A DNA stretch of 25,418 bases from Prevotellaceae bacterium (lineage in GTDB: Bacteria; Bacteroidota; Bacteroidia; Bacteroidales; Bacteroidaceae). Positions 7,016-14,770 of this stretch are shown here, piece after piece; position 1 is the first letter of the stretch; each line of letters starts with the position of its first letter. The DNA lies in contig CAJPLH010000007.1 in the NCBI GenBank assembly GCA_905371275.1, positions 1 to 25,418 of the forward strand. Direction: 5' to 3'. The notes beneath the pieces were generated by a model, which was not told the origin of the DNA, searched no databases, and saw only the letters and a list, made by a program, of their open reading frames with translations. Both the position numbers and the translations under genes were made by a program.

Positions 7016-9742
7016 TTAGAGTTGCTCAACAGCAGCTTGAGCAGCAGCGAGACGCGCAATAGGTACACGGAAAGGAGAGCAGCTCACATAGTTGAGACCT
7101 ACGCGGTGGCAGAATTTCACAGAGCTAGGTTCACCACCGTGCTCACCGCAGATGCCGCATTTGAGCTCAGGACGTACCGAACGTCCCTTTTCAACAGCCA
7201 TTTCAACGAGTTGTCCAACACCGTTTTGATCGAGCACTTGGAAGGGGTCTACCTTCAAAATCTTCTTCTCGAGATAAACGGGGAGGAAGCTAGCGATGTC
7301 GTCACGAGAGTAACCGAAGGTCATCTGCGTGAGGTCGTTCGTACCGAATGAGAAGTATTCAGCGCGAGTAGCGATGCGGTTTGCAGTCAAAGCAGCGCGA
7401 GGAATTTCGATCATCGTACCCACTTTGTAGTCTACGCTCACACCCTCTTCTGCGAAGAGTGCAGCCGCAGTTTTGCGAATCACCTTCTCTTGGTTTTCAA
7501 ACTCATAGAGAATACCCGTGAGAGGAACCATGATTTCGGGGTGAGGATCGAGACCTTCCTTCTTCAATTCCACAGCAGCACCGAGGATGGCGCGAGTCTG
7601 CATAGCAGTGATTTCGGGATAAGTGTTACCGAGACGGCAACCACGGTGACCGAGCATAGGGTTAGCTTCAACGAGACTGTTTACGCGTTGGTGAATGTAT
7701 TCCACTGTCACACCCATTGCTTTCGCCATTTCTTCTTGCCCAGCTTGGTTGTGAGGCACAAATTCGTGGAGAGGAGGATCGAGGAGACGAACATTCACGG
7801 GGAAACCATCCATAGCGCGGAAGATGCCGAGGAAGTCAGCCTTTTGGTAAGGAAGAATCTTCGCCAAAGCCTTTTCGCGACCTTCTGCTGTTTCGCTCAA
7901 AATCATTTCGCGCATAGCAACAATCTTCTCTGCTTCGAAGAACATATGTTCAGTGCGGCAAAGACCGATACCAACAGCACCGAAGTCACGAGCCACTTTC
8001 GCATCTTGAGGAGTGTCTGCGTTGGTGCGAACTTGGAGTTTTGCATATTTGCTGCAAAGTTCCATCAATTCTGCGAAGTCACCGCTCAATTCAGCAGCTT
8101 CGGTTTGAATTTCTCCAGCGTAAACGCAACCTGTTGTACCGTTCAAAGAGATGAAATCACCTTCTTTCAAGGTCACTCCGTCAACAGTCATCGTGCGAGC
8201 CTTGTAGTCTACCACGATGCCGCCAGCACCAGAAACGCAGCACTTACCCATACCACGAGCCACAACAGCAGCGTGAGAAGTCATACCACCACGAGCTGTG
8301 AGGATACCTTCAGCAGCAGCCATACCAGCGAGGTCTTCGGGAGATGTTTCGATGCGTACCATAATCACCTTCTTACCAGCTTCGTGCCAAGCTTCAGCAT
8401 CGTCAGCGTGGAATACGATTTGACCACAAGCTGCACCAGGAGAAGCGGGAAGACCGCGAGTGATTTCCTTAGCACCAGCCAAAGCCTTCTTGTTGAAGAC
8501 AGGGTGGAGGAGTTCATCGAGTTTGTTAGGTTCGCAACGTTTGATAACCGTCTTTTCGTCGATCATACCTTCGTGGAGAAGATCCATTGCGATTTTCACC
8601 ATAGCCGTACCGGTGCGCTTACCGTTACGAGTTTGCAAGAACCAAAGTTTACCTTCTTGTACGGTGAACTCCATGTCTTGCATATCGCGATAGTGTTGTT
8701 CTAGTTTGTTTTGGAGCGCATCGAGTTCAGCGTAGATTTCAGGCATAGCCTCTTCCATTGAAGGATATTTTGCCACGCGTTCTTCTTCGCTAATGCCAGC
8801 GCGTTCAGCCCAGCGTTGCGCACCAATTTTAGTGATTTGTTGAGGGGTGCGAATACCAGCCACAACGTCTTCACCTTGTGCGTTCACGAGATACTCACCA
8901 TTGAAAAGGTTTTCACCATTACCTGCATCACGGCTGAAGCAAACACCAGTAGCCGATGTTTCGCCCATATTACCAAACACCATAGCTTGCACGTTCACGG
9001 CAGTACCCCATTCATCGGGAATGCTTTCCATCTTACGATAGAGGATAGCGCGTTCGTTCATCCAGCTGCGGAATACAGCGCAAACTGCACCCCAAAGTTG
9101 TTCTTTCGGATCAGTGGGGAAATCGTGACCAGTGCCGTCTTTGATAGCCTTTTTGAAGCGTTCCACCAAGTCTTTGAGTTCATCAACAGTCAAATCCTTG
9201 TCGAGGTGAATGTCACGAACAGCCTTAACTTCTTCGATGATAGCTTCAAATGGGTCGATATCCTCTTTGTTTTCAGGTTTCATACCGAGCACCACGTCAC
9301 CATACATTTGCACGAAGCGACGATAAGAGTCGTAAACGAAGTGAGGGTTACCTGTTTTAGCCACAAGACCTTCAGCCACAGTGTCGTTCAAACCGAGGTT
9401 GAGAATCGTATCCATCATACCTGGCATAGAAGCGCGAGCACCAGAACGTACAGAAAGCAAGAGAGGGTTGCTAGGATCGCCAAACTTGTTGTTCATACTT
9501 TCCTCAGTTTTCGCGATAGCCAAATCCACTTGTTCGGTGAGTTGACGGATAATCTCCTCTTGACCTACTTTGTAATAGTCATTGCAGGTGTCGGTGGTGA
9601 TGGTGAAACCTGGAGGCACTGGCACACCAATCTTGTTCATTTCTGCAAGGTTGGCACCTTTACCGCCGAGGAGATCACGCATTGTAGCATCACCTTCAGC
9701 CTGTCCGTTACCGAAAGTGTACACTCTTTTTACTTGTTCCAT
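7016..9742 (-). CDS. ppdK: Pyruvate, phosphate dikinase
   Basis: A 908-residue enzyme that interconverts pyruvate + ATP + Pi and PEP + AMP + PPi. The N-terminal ATP-grasp part begins with LLGGKGANLAEM and VPPGFTITT. The central swivelling domain has the phosphohistidine motif GGMTSHAAVVARGMG (catalytic His490). The C-terminal PEP/pyruvate barrel contains GLCRTEHMFFE, the GHRGCRLG motif and CGICGEHGGEP with the catalytic Cys865. Length and motifs match full PPDK and distinguish it from PEP synthase. The gene is a single unit: a promoter lies just upstream, and the terminator at 6927-6964 lies downstream. With the PPi-dependent phosphofructokinase at 15719-17359 it supports PPi-linked glycolysis, where PPDK may run in either direction. 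The ATG at 9742 matches the conserved family start. Confidence 0.98.
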   Translation of the reverse strand: MEQVKRVYTFGNGQAEGDATMRDLLGGKGANLAEMNKIGVPVPPGFTITTDTCNDYYKVGQEEIIRQLTEQVDLAIAKTEESMNNKFGDPSNPLLLSVRSGARASMPGMMDTILNLGLNDTVAEGLVAKTGNPHFVYDSYRRFVQMYGDVVLGMKPENKEDIDPFEAIIEEVKAVRDIHLDKDLTVDELKDLVERFKKAIKDGTGHDFPTDPKEQLWGAVCAVFRSWMNERAILYRKMESIPDEWGTAVNVQAMVFGNMGETSATGVCFSRDAGNGENLFNGEYLVNAQGEDVVAGIRTPQQITKIGAQRWAERAGISEEERVAKYPSMEEAMPEIYAELDALQNKLEQHYRDMQDMEFTVQEGKLWFLQTRNGKRTGTAMVKIAMDLLHEGMIDEKTVIKRCEPNKLDELLHPVFNKKALAGAKEITRGLPASPGAACGQIVFHADDAEAWHEAGKKVIMVRIETSPEDLAGMAAAEGILTARGGMTSHAAVVARGMGKCCVSGAGGIVVDYKARTMTVDGVTLKEGDFISLNGTTGCVYAGEIQTEAAELSGDFAELMELCSKYAKLQVRTNADTPQDAKVARDFGAVGIGLCRTEHMFFEAEKIVAMREMILSETAEGREKALAKILPYQKADFLGIFRAMDGFPVNVRLLDPPLHEFVPHNQAGQEEMAKAMGVTVEYIHQRVNSLVEANPMLGHRGCRLGNTYPEITAMQTRAILGAAVELKKEGLDPHPEIMVPLTGILYEFENQEKVIRKTAAALFAEEGVSVDYKVGTMIEIPRAALTANRIATRAEYFSFGTNDLTQMTFGYSRDDIASFLPVYLEKKILKVDPFQVLDQNGVGQLVEMAVEKGRSVRPELKCGICGEHGGEPSSVKFCHRVGLNYVSCSPFRVPIARLAAAQAAVEQL

Positions 9743-9775
9743 ATTGCTTGTGTTGTTTGATTATATTCTTTGCTG

Positions 9776-9806
9776 CAAATATAACTCAACTTCAGCAATT
9801 CTCCAA
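9776..9806 (-). promoter_or_regulatory. Promoter of ppdK
   Basis: On the minus strand TATATTTG (9783-9776) matches the -7 box TAnnTTTG, and a TTG at 9806-9804 lies 20 nt upstream as the -33 element. The predicted start lies about 25-30 nt before the ppdK ATG. Confidence 0.7.
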
Positions 9807-9894
9807 ACTTTTTTGGTCGTTTTTTGCTATGTTGAGTTTGTAATTCCACAAGATTGCCCATCTCGAGCAAAAACGTGCTTGCGAAGATACGAAA

Positions 9895-9927
9895 TTTCGG
9901 GGAAGAATGACTCATTCTACCCCGAAA
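9895..9927. terminator. Hairpin 3' of the RelA/SpoT gene
   Basis: TTTCGGGG (9895-9902) pairs with CCCCGAAA (9920-9927). An inner stem AGAATG/CATTCT follows after one A-A mismatch, around a 3-nt loop. On the minus strand it is followed by TTTCGTAT. It lies 108 nt beyond the RelA/SpoT stop and upstream of the ppdK promoter, so it most likely ends the RelA/SpoT transcript. The T-tract is weak. Confidence 0.6.
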
Positions 9928-10034
9928 ATATCGTATAAGATAAAGGGAAATATGCGTTTTTTTGTTTTATACCGTTGTTGATGCGCTTTATCACCTAGAA
10001 TAGGGGGGTATCCCCAATCGGTTCGTTGTAGTAC

Positions 10035-12050
10035 TTATCGGCTCACCGCTTTCACACCGCGCACGGTTCTCAATTTCTTCATCAAACCATTGAGTTGTGT
10101 TGTGTCATCCACCATCACCGTGAGTTCGCCATAAAACAAACCCTCATTGCTTTCTATCGAAATGTTGCGCAACATAATGTGCTCTTCCTTTGCAATAATT
10201 GACGTGATATTGTTCACAATGCCCAAATCATCTTGCCCCACCACGTGTAGCGTAATCGGATACGTGCTTCCCCCTTTGCCTGCCCATCGCGCTTTCACGA
10301 TGCGATAGGGAAAGCGCGTCCGCATATCGTGAGCATTAGGACAAGTTTCGCGGTGAATCTTGATGCCCCCCGACACTGAAACGAAGCCAAACACTTCATC
10401 CCCATAAACCGGATGACAGCAACGCGCCATTTGAAATTCAACTCCCTTCAAATTGCTATCTATCACCAACACATCGTCAGACGCGCCCGAAATCGGTTCT
10501 ACCACATCACGGAAGTTAAATTCCTCTGCACTTTTCGTTTCAGCCCGTTCGGCCACGCCAGCCTCGCGCTTTTGCAGTTCTACATAAGCGTCGAGTGCGG
10601 CATTGAGGTCTATCTTGTTTTCAAGAATGTCGGCATAGAAATCGCCAGCCTCTTTGTAGGACAGCTTCTTAATCAACTGATTGAGAATACTCTCGTCCCA
10701 CTCCAATTTGCGATTTTTCAGTTTGCGTTCCAACACCTCTTTCCCCATCGCACTATCGCGACTTTTAATTTCGCGCAGCGACTGACGGATTTTCGACTTC
10801 GCGTGTCCCGACACCACAATGTTGAGCCATTCCAAGCGCGGTTGTTGGTTGCTGGAGAGCAACACCTCCACGCGTTGTCCACTGACAAGCACCTGGCGCA
10901 AAGGCACATTCTTGCCATCCACGATGCCCCCCACACAGCGGTTGCCCACTTTGGAGTGAATGAGATAAGCAAAGTCTAGCACCGTGCTGCCCACGGGTAA
11001 CTTAAACAAGTCGCCTTTGGGAGTAAACACATAGATGGAATTTTCTTTCAGTCCCTCGTTGTCGTCCACGTGAGGGTCGCGTCCTTCTTCAAGCGCGGTG
11101 CGAATGCCCGCCAACCACGAGTCCACGCCCCCTTCGCTACTCTTCACCCCTTTGTATCTCCAGTGAGCTGCCAGACCATGTTCGGCAACTTCGTCCATAC
11201 GCTCCGTGCGAATCTGCACCTCAACCCACTTGTTTTCAGGCCCCAGCACCGTCACGTGCAGACTCTCATAACCATTGCTTTTCGGTACAGTCACCCAGTC
11301 GCGCAGACGTTTGAGGTTCGACTCATATTTATTGGTAATCAGCGAAAACACCTTCCAGCACTCCGCCACCTCTTTGCTTGGTGCAGAGTCTAAGATAATG
11401 CGAATGGCAAAAAGGTCGTACACCTTTTCAAATCCACACTTCTGTTTCTTCATCTTTTGCCAGATGGAGTGGATGCTTTTCGTGCGTCCTTTCATGTGGT
11501 AGCGCAGTCCAACTTCTTGCAACATCGTGTGGATTGGAGCAAGAAAGTTTTCAATATAAGCATCGCGCGATTTCTTCGTGGCATTGAGCGACTCCTTAAT
11601 CATATAGTAAGCCTCTGTCTCCAGATATTTGAGCGAAAGGTCTTCCAATTCCGATTTGAGTTTGTAGAGTCCCAGTTTGTGTGCCAGCGGAGCATAGATA
11701 TGCGCAGCTTCAATGGAGAGTCTGCGTTGCGCCACTTTTGCGGTAGTGTCTTTGACGCGACGCATCATCACCACACAGCCAGCAATGAGCAGTAACACCA
11801 CGCGCATGTCAGCAGCTTGAGAAACGAGCAGATTGCGGAAATTGTCCGTTTTCAACATCTCTTCGTTGAGCGATTCGAGTTCGTGCACACGTTCAAAAGC
11901 CACAATATCTTCGGCAGAAGGCGTCCAATCTTTCAGACCAATCTCCTGTTCCGCCAAGGCCAGTGTGGCAGCAGCAATGTCTTGTGCATCAAATCCAAAC
12001 TCAGCGATCAATCGCTTGTCGGTGAAATCGTGGGGTGCAAATTGATTCAT
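10035..12050 (-). CDS. RelA/SpoT-family (p)ppGpp synthetase with degenerate HD domain
   Basis: A 671-residue long RelA/SpoT homologue. The synthetase domain is intact: KGRTKSIHSIWQKM (about 187-200), YDLFAIRI, VPKSNGYESLH (255-265) and VQIRTERMDEVAEHG (278-292). A TGS domain (about 338-399), a zinc-finger-like segment with ARCCHP and HRETCPNA, and a C-terminal ACT domain (about 595-671) follow. The N-terminal hydrolase region is shortened and lacks the HD motif. Where active enzymes have LADRLHNMR, this one has LIAGCVVMMRR (about 88-98). It is therefore predicted to make but not degrade (p)ppGpp. The loop before the synthetase core reads RLRD (248-251), closer to the RxKD of bifunctional Rel than to the ExDD of RelA. 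My recollection is that Bacteroidales often carry a second, complete Rel; that gene is not in this window. It lies downstream of the C69 dipeptidase, with two hairpins in the gap. Confidence 0.93.
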   Translation of the reverse strand: MNQFAPHDFTDKRLIAEFGFDAQDIAAATLALAEQEIGLKDWTPSAEDIVAFERVHELESLNEEMLKTDNFRNLLVSQAADMRVVLLLIAGCVVMMRRVKDTTAKVAQRRLSIEAAHIYAPLAHKLGLYKLKSELEDLSLKYLETEAYYMIKESLNATKKSRDAYIENFLAPIHTMLQEVGLRYHMKGRTKSIHSIWQKMKKQKCGFEKVYDLFAIRIILDSAPSKEVAECWKVFSLITNKYESNLKRLRDWVTVPKSNGYESLHVTVLGPENKWVEVQIRTERMDEVAEHGLAAHWRYKGVKSSEGGVDSWLAGIRTALEEGRDPHVDDNEGLKENSIYVFTPKGDLFKLPVGSTVLDFAYLIHSKVGNRCVGGIVDGKNVPLRQVLVSGQRVEVLLSSNQQPRLEWLNIVVSGHAKSKIRQSLREIKSRDSAMGKEVLERKLKNRKLEWDESILNQLIKKLSYKEAGDFYADILENKIDLNAALDAYVELQKREAGVAERAETKSAEEFNFRDVVEPISGASDDVLVIDSNLKGVEFQMARCCHPVYGDEVFGFVSVSGGIKIHRETCPNAHDMRTRFPYRIVKARWAGKGGSTYPITLHVVGQDDLGIVNNITSIIAKEEHIMLRNISIESNEGLFYGELTVMVDDTTQLNGLMKKLRTVRGVKAVSR

Positions 12051-12094
12051 AGGCTAGCGTGTTAGTGCTGCAATGCGCGGCCTTGTCTGAGCGA

Positions 12095-12130
12095 GGAAAT
12101 GCTGTGAAGATTGTGCTGCACAGCATTTCC
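12095..12130. terminator. Perfect 12-bp hairpin between dipeptidase and RelA/SpoT genes
   Basis: GGAAATGCTGTG (12095-12106) pairs perfectly with CACAGCATTTCC (12119-12130) across a 12-nt loop. A smaller hairpin, GAGAGC/GCTCTC, lies beside it at 12142-12155. Neither has a T-run on the minus strand. They could terminate or process the dipeptidase transcript, or form a structured leader of the RelA/SpoT mRNA, which has no clear promoter of its own. Confidence 0.5.
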
Positions 12131-12164
12131 AGCTAGACCATAGAGAGCAAGCTCTCCATCACCG

Positions 12165-13817
12165 CTATTTGTTTTCAGGAACGAGGTATTTGTCGCCAGT
12201 TTCGCGAATCAAGACACCTCGATATTGTTCGGGATATCCAGGACGTTCGGGAGACACGCAGATGCCATCGGGAGTCAGTTCCCATTTGCCATCGCGCGTT
12301 TCTTTCTTCACCACCTGGTCATTAAATTTCATCACCAGATATTCTCCCAAATCTTTCCAGTCGGTCATCAACGTGTTCGACCAATCTTGTGCATAAGCAT
12401 TCACCTCTTCAGCAAACTTTTCAGGATGTTCTTTCAAGGTGAGCAAAAGTGAAGCGTCGGCCGACTTCAGCGCAACAGTCATATATTTTTCCATGCTCTC
12501 GCGACGTCTTTCCACCGTGGGGAAGAGTTGTTCGTAGCGAGGATACACCATGTTTGACACCCAGTTGCAAAGCCAGAAAGCACTCTTCCAAGAGAACGTG
12601 TGGTCGTTGGCCGTAGCATCATCGAAACATTCAGGCACTTTGGTGAGTGAGCAGTAGATGGGCACAAAGGGAGTGGTATTTGCTTCGTCGTTGGCAAACC
12701 ACAGCACGCCACCCACGGGGTTGGGGAGGTTGCCACGCAACTGTGCCACAACCACGAAACTAGCTTGGTGCGTAGACACAGGACGTTCGTTGAAATACTT
12801 TTTACCTTTATATTCCCAGGTGAGAGGAGAAGGACGATAAGGTGCACCATTCGTACCTGCACCAGCATTATTTGTGATGTCGAAAGGCGTGTCTTCGTAG
12901 TGGTCGCGCATTGCATTCATCACGTCAGAGAGTTCCAGTGGAGCTTTGGGTTTGAAATAGAGCGGCATCACCTCGCTAGTGCCGATGTGTTTGCCGTCCA
13001 CAAAGTCCACATATTTGTCCATACCGTCCACAAAGTGGTTGAAGAGCGACCAAGCGCGTGCATCGCAGAAACGCTGGCTACCGAAGTCGGCAGGAGAGTA
13101 GGCCGCAGAGAAAGAAAAATCGGCATCTTTTCCGTTGAAATAGCCCTTTTGGCGCGCAAACTTGATGACGTCTTTGGCATACATCACATTCTTTTTGTCT
13201 TTTAAGTCAAACTTGTGGATGCGACTTTGGTTGGCGTGCGCACTGATGCAATCGTCGGGGATGCGAACCGCCACCCAAACGGCACCTTTTTTCTCATCGC
13301 CTTTGCCAATCATCTCCATAATCCACACCTCGTTAGGGTCGGCAATGGAGAAAGATTCGCCTTCAGAAGAATAACCATAGCGAGCCACGAGATCGGTCAT
13401 CACCTTAATGGCTTCGCGAGCCGTCTTGGCGCGTTGCAAACCGAGTGCCATCAAAGACACGTAGTCTATGCCACCCATAGGGTCTTTGGGAGCTAGTTCA
13501 TGACGACCGCCAAAGGTCGTTTCGGTGATGGCCACTTGATGTTCGTTGATGTTGCCCACGACGTTGTAAGTGACGGGAGCTTCGGGTATTTCACCGAGGT
13601 ATTTGTGGGTGTCGCCATCGACGATGCGACGCATAGTGCCTGGTGCGTGTTTGCCGGCAGGGTAGTGCAAGAGTCGGCCGTACATACCATATGAGTCGGC
13701 ACTATAAGTGAGATAGGCTTCGCCATTTTTAGAAGCCTTTTTGCCCACTAGCAAGTTGGTGCAAGCCGATGCAGCCAAGGCAAAGAGAGCGACAAAGAGT
13801 AGCAGTATTCGTTTCAT
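12165..13817 (-). CDS. Secreted C69-family dipeptidase
   Basis: A 550-residue protein of peptidase family C69 (PepD-like dipeptidases, N-terminal nucleophile hydrolases). A signal sequence, MKRILLLFVALFALAASA, is followed directly by Cys19 in CTNLLVGKKAS. In this family the cysteine exposed by processing is the catalytic nucleophile. Other family features are ITETTFGGR, GIDYVSLMALGLQRAKTARE (abridged), EGESFSIADPNEVWIMEMIG (abridged) and a C-terminal PWSNT-like WSNTL region. It should act in the periplasm or outside the cell, cleaving dipeptides. The segment ASAC also resembles a lipobox, so lipidation cannot be excluded, though that would block the nucleophile. I chose the ATG at 13817; an upstream in-frame start would bury the signal peptide. 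A -7 box lies about 130 nt upstream. Confidence 0.93.
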   Translation of the reverse strand: MKRILLLFVALFALAASACTNLLVGKKASKNGEAYLTYSADSYGMYGRLLHYPAGKHAPGTMRRIVDGDTHKYLGEIPEAPVTYNVVGNINEHQVAITETTFGGRHELAPKDPMGGIDYVSLMALGLQRAKTAREAIKVMTDLVARYGYSSEGESFSIADPNEVWIMEMIGKGDEKKGAVWVAVRIPDDCISAHANQSRIHKFDLKDKKNVMYAKDVIKFARQKGYFNGKDADFSFSAAYSPADFGSQRFCDARAWSLFNHFVDGMDKYVDFVDGKHIGTSEVMPLYFKPKAPLELSDVMNAMRDHYEDTPFDITNNAGAGTNGAPYRPSPLTWEYKGKKYFNERPVSTHQASFVVVAQLRGNLPNPVGGVLWFANDEANTTPFVPIYCSLTKVPECFDDATANDHTFSWKSAFWLCNWVSNMVYPRYEQLFPTVERRRESMEKYMTVALKSADASLLLTLKEHPEKFAEEVNAYAQDWSNTLMTDWKDLGEYLVMKFNDQVVKKETRDGKWELTPDGICVSPERPGYPEQYRGVLIRETGDKYLVPENK

Positions 13818-13895
13818 TAGTGTTGATTTTGATGATTCTGATAGAGTGCGCGAAAGAGAAATAGCAAAATGTTTTTTGAGCAGACATCCTACTTT

Positions 13896-13926
13896 TTCTG
13901 ACTTGGCGTTATTCTGACTTAGCGTT
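13896..13926. repeat. Two-copy 16-nt direct repeat in dipeptidase leader
   Basis: TTCTGACTTGGCGTT (13896-13910) is followed by TTCTGACTTAGCGTT (13912-13926), 14 of 15 bases identical. The pair falls between the predicted promoter box (13944-13951) and the dipeptidase ATG, so it would lie in the 5' leader. It could be a tandem binding site; function unknown. Confidence 0.6.
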
Positions 13927-13943
13927 GTGTGTTGACGCTGCCA

Positions 13944-13951
13944 CAAAGTTA
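13944..13951 (-). promoter_or_regulatory. -7 box upstream of the C69 dipeptidase
   Basis: On the minus strand TAACTTTG matches TAnnTTTG. A TTG at 13977-13975 is 23 nt upstream, slightly farther than usual. The implied leader is about 120 nt long. Confidence 0.55.
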
Positions 13952-14360
13952 CAAATTATTCGGTAACTAGGCTGCAAATTTTCAATTAATCTCGTTTGAA
14001 GACAGCAATTTTTCGGCTAATCTACCTTTTTCGCGACGATTGTCTATCTCTTGCCAAGAACTCGTATGCGGTTCTGTCTTCCGTTTTGCCGTTGTATGAA
14101 CAATTGTCTATTTATATATGGGTGGAATTAGGGGGAAAGAGGGAAAAACGTCGTTAAAAAATGCTGGTATAGACATTTTTTAGGTATTGAGTAGCGATTT
14201 CCGTAAGTTTCTTGGGATAGTGGTAGAAAATGCTTGATCGTACTGGTAAGATTTTGTGGTTTCAAAGTATGAACAAGAGGTTGACGATGTGTGTTTGTGT
14301 CTTTTCGTGTCTTTCCCGCGTGTACGCACGTGCGCGTTACGCGCGCGACTTCCAACCGTA

Positions 14361-14594
14361 GTTTTGATTTTTTGCTGTCACAAGTGTCACACTCACTCTT
14401 TTCAATGGGATTGATGTGCTCCATATATGCACACAGAAAACTCGATAACCAGACTGTAATTATATGCAGTTTGTGGGGTGAATATGCGTTTTTGCGGTTG
14501 AAATAAGGAAGAATTTTCTGATGTATGTGTAATGCACTGAAAAATAGTTGATTACGTCGAGAGTGTGACACTTGTGACAGCAAAAAACTAAAAC
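14361..14594. repeat. Element bounded by 34-bp inverted repeats (MITE-like)
   Basis: The left arm, 14361-14394, and the right arm, 14561-14594, are reverse complements over 34 bases with two mismatches. The inner 26 bases (TTTTTGCTGTCAC... to ...CACACTC on the left) are a perfect match. They flank 166 nt of AT-rich sequence with no gene. Each arm holds a direct repeat of TGTCAC at 9-nt spacing (TGTCACAAG, TGTCACACT). I see no target-site duplication outside the arms. It may be a non-autonomous mobile element, or a large RNA or DNA hairpin with protein-binding sites in its arms. Confidence 0.8.
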
Positions 14595-14696
14595 TCTATG
14601 GTAAGGGAGTAAAATCAGGTTGTTTGTGAAAGATAAATCTGCATATTGATTGCATAAAATGTTCGTGCAAGCATTTTTCTATTGCAGATGGTCGAC

Positions 14697-14740
14697 CCGT
14701 CGTTTTATGAGAAACAAGCCGTCGTTTTATGGAAAACAGG
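14697..14740. repeat. Two-copy 22-nt tandem repeat 3' of the GH25 gene
   Basis: CCGTCGTTTTATGAGAAACA starts the first copy (14697-14718). The second (14719-14740) matches it at 19 of 22 positions. The pair ends about 30 nt beyond the GH25 stop codon. No function is known. Confidence 0.65.
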
Positions 14741-14770
14741 CTGTTGTTGTCGTAGGGCAAAGCCTAGTGT

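Larger units (their letters stand above)
13952..14770. other. Long intergenic region, no credible gene
   Basis: About 820 nt without a recognisable gene. The longest open frame (14128-14583, minus, 151 codons) has no domain, runs through both the inverted repeat and an alternating GC-rich stretch, and has low-complexity composition, so I treat it as non-coding. The stretch 14318-14348 is rich in alternating purine/pyrimidine CG, GC and AC steps, such as GTACGCACGTGCGCG. It is followed by the inverted-repeat element at 14361-14594 and, just 3' of the GH25 gene, a two-copy 22-nt repeat. The remainder (13978-14290 and 14595-14690) shows nothing I can name. Confidence 0.7.

Noticed and set aside
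7490..9760. Long plus-strand open frames opposite ppdK (404 and 314 codons)
   Set aside because: Antisense shadows of a highly conserved enzyme gene; no recognisable protein features or promoter.
10003..10017. A GGGG-GTA-TCCCC hairpin after the RelA/SpoT stop as its terminator
   Set aside because: The stem is only about 4-5 bp with no T-run; the hairpin at 9895-9927 is much stronger.
14128..14583. A 151-codon minus-strand open frame in the large intergenic region
   Set aside because: It has no domain, overlaps the inverted repeat and a GC-alternating stretch, and its composition (His, Thr, Ser, Lys rich) looks like translated repeat DNA.
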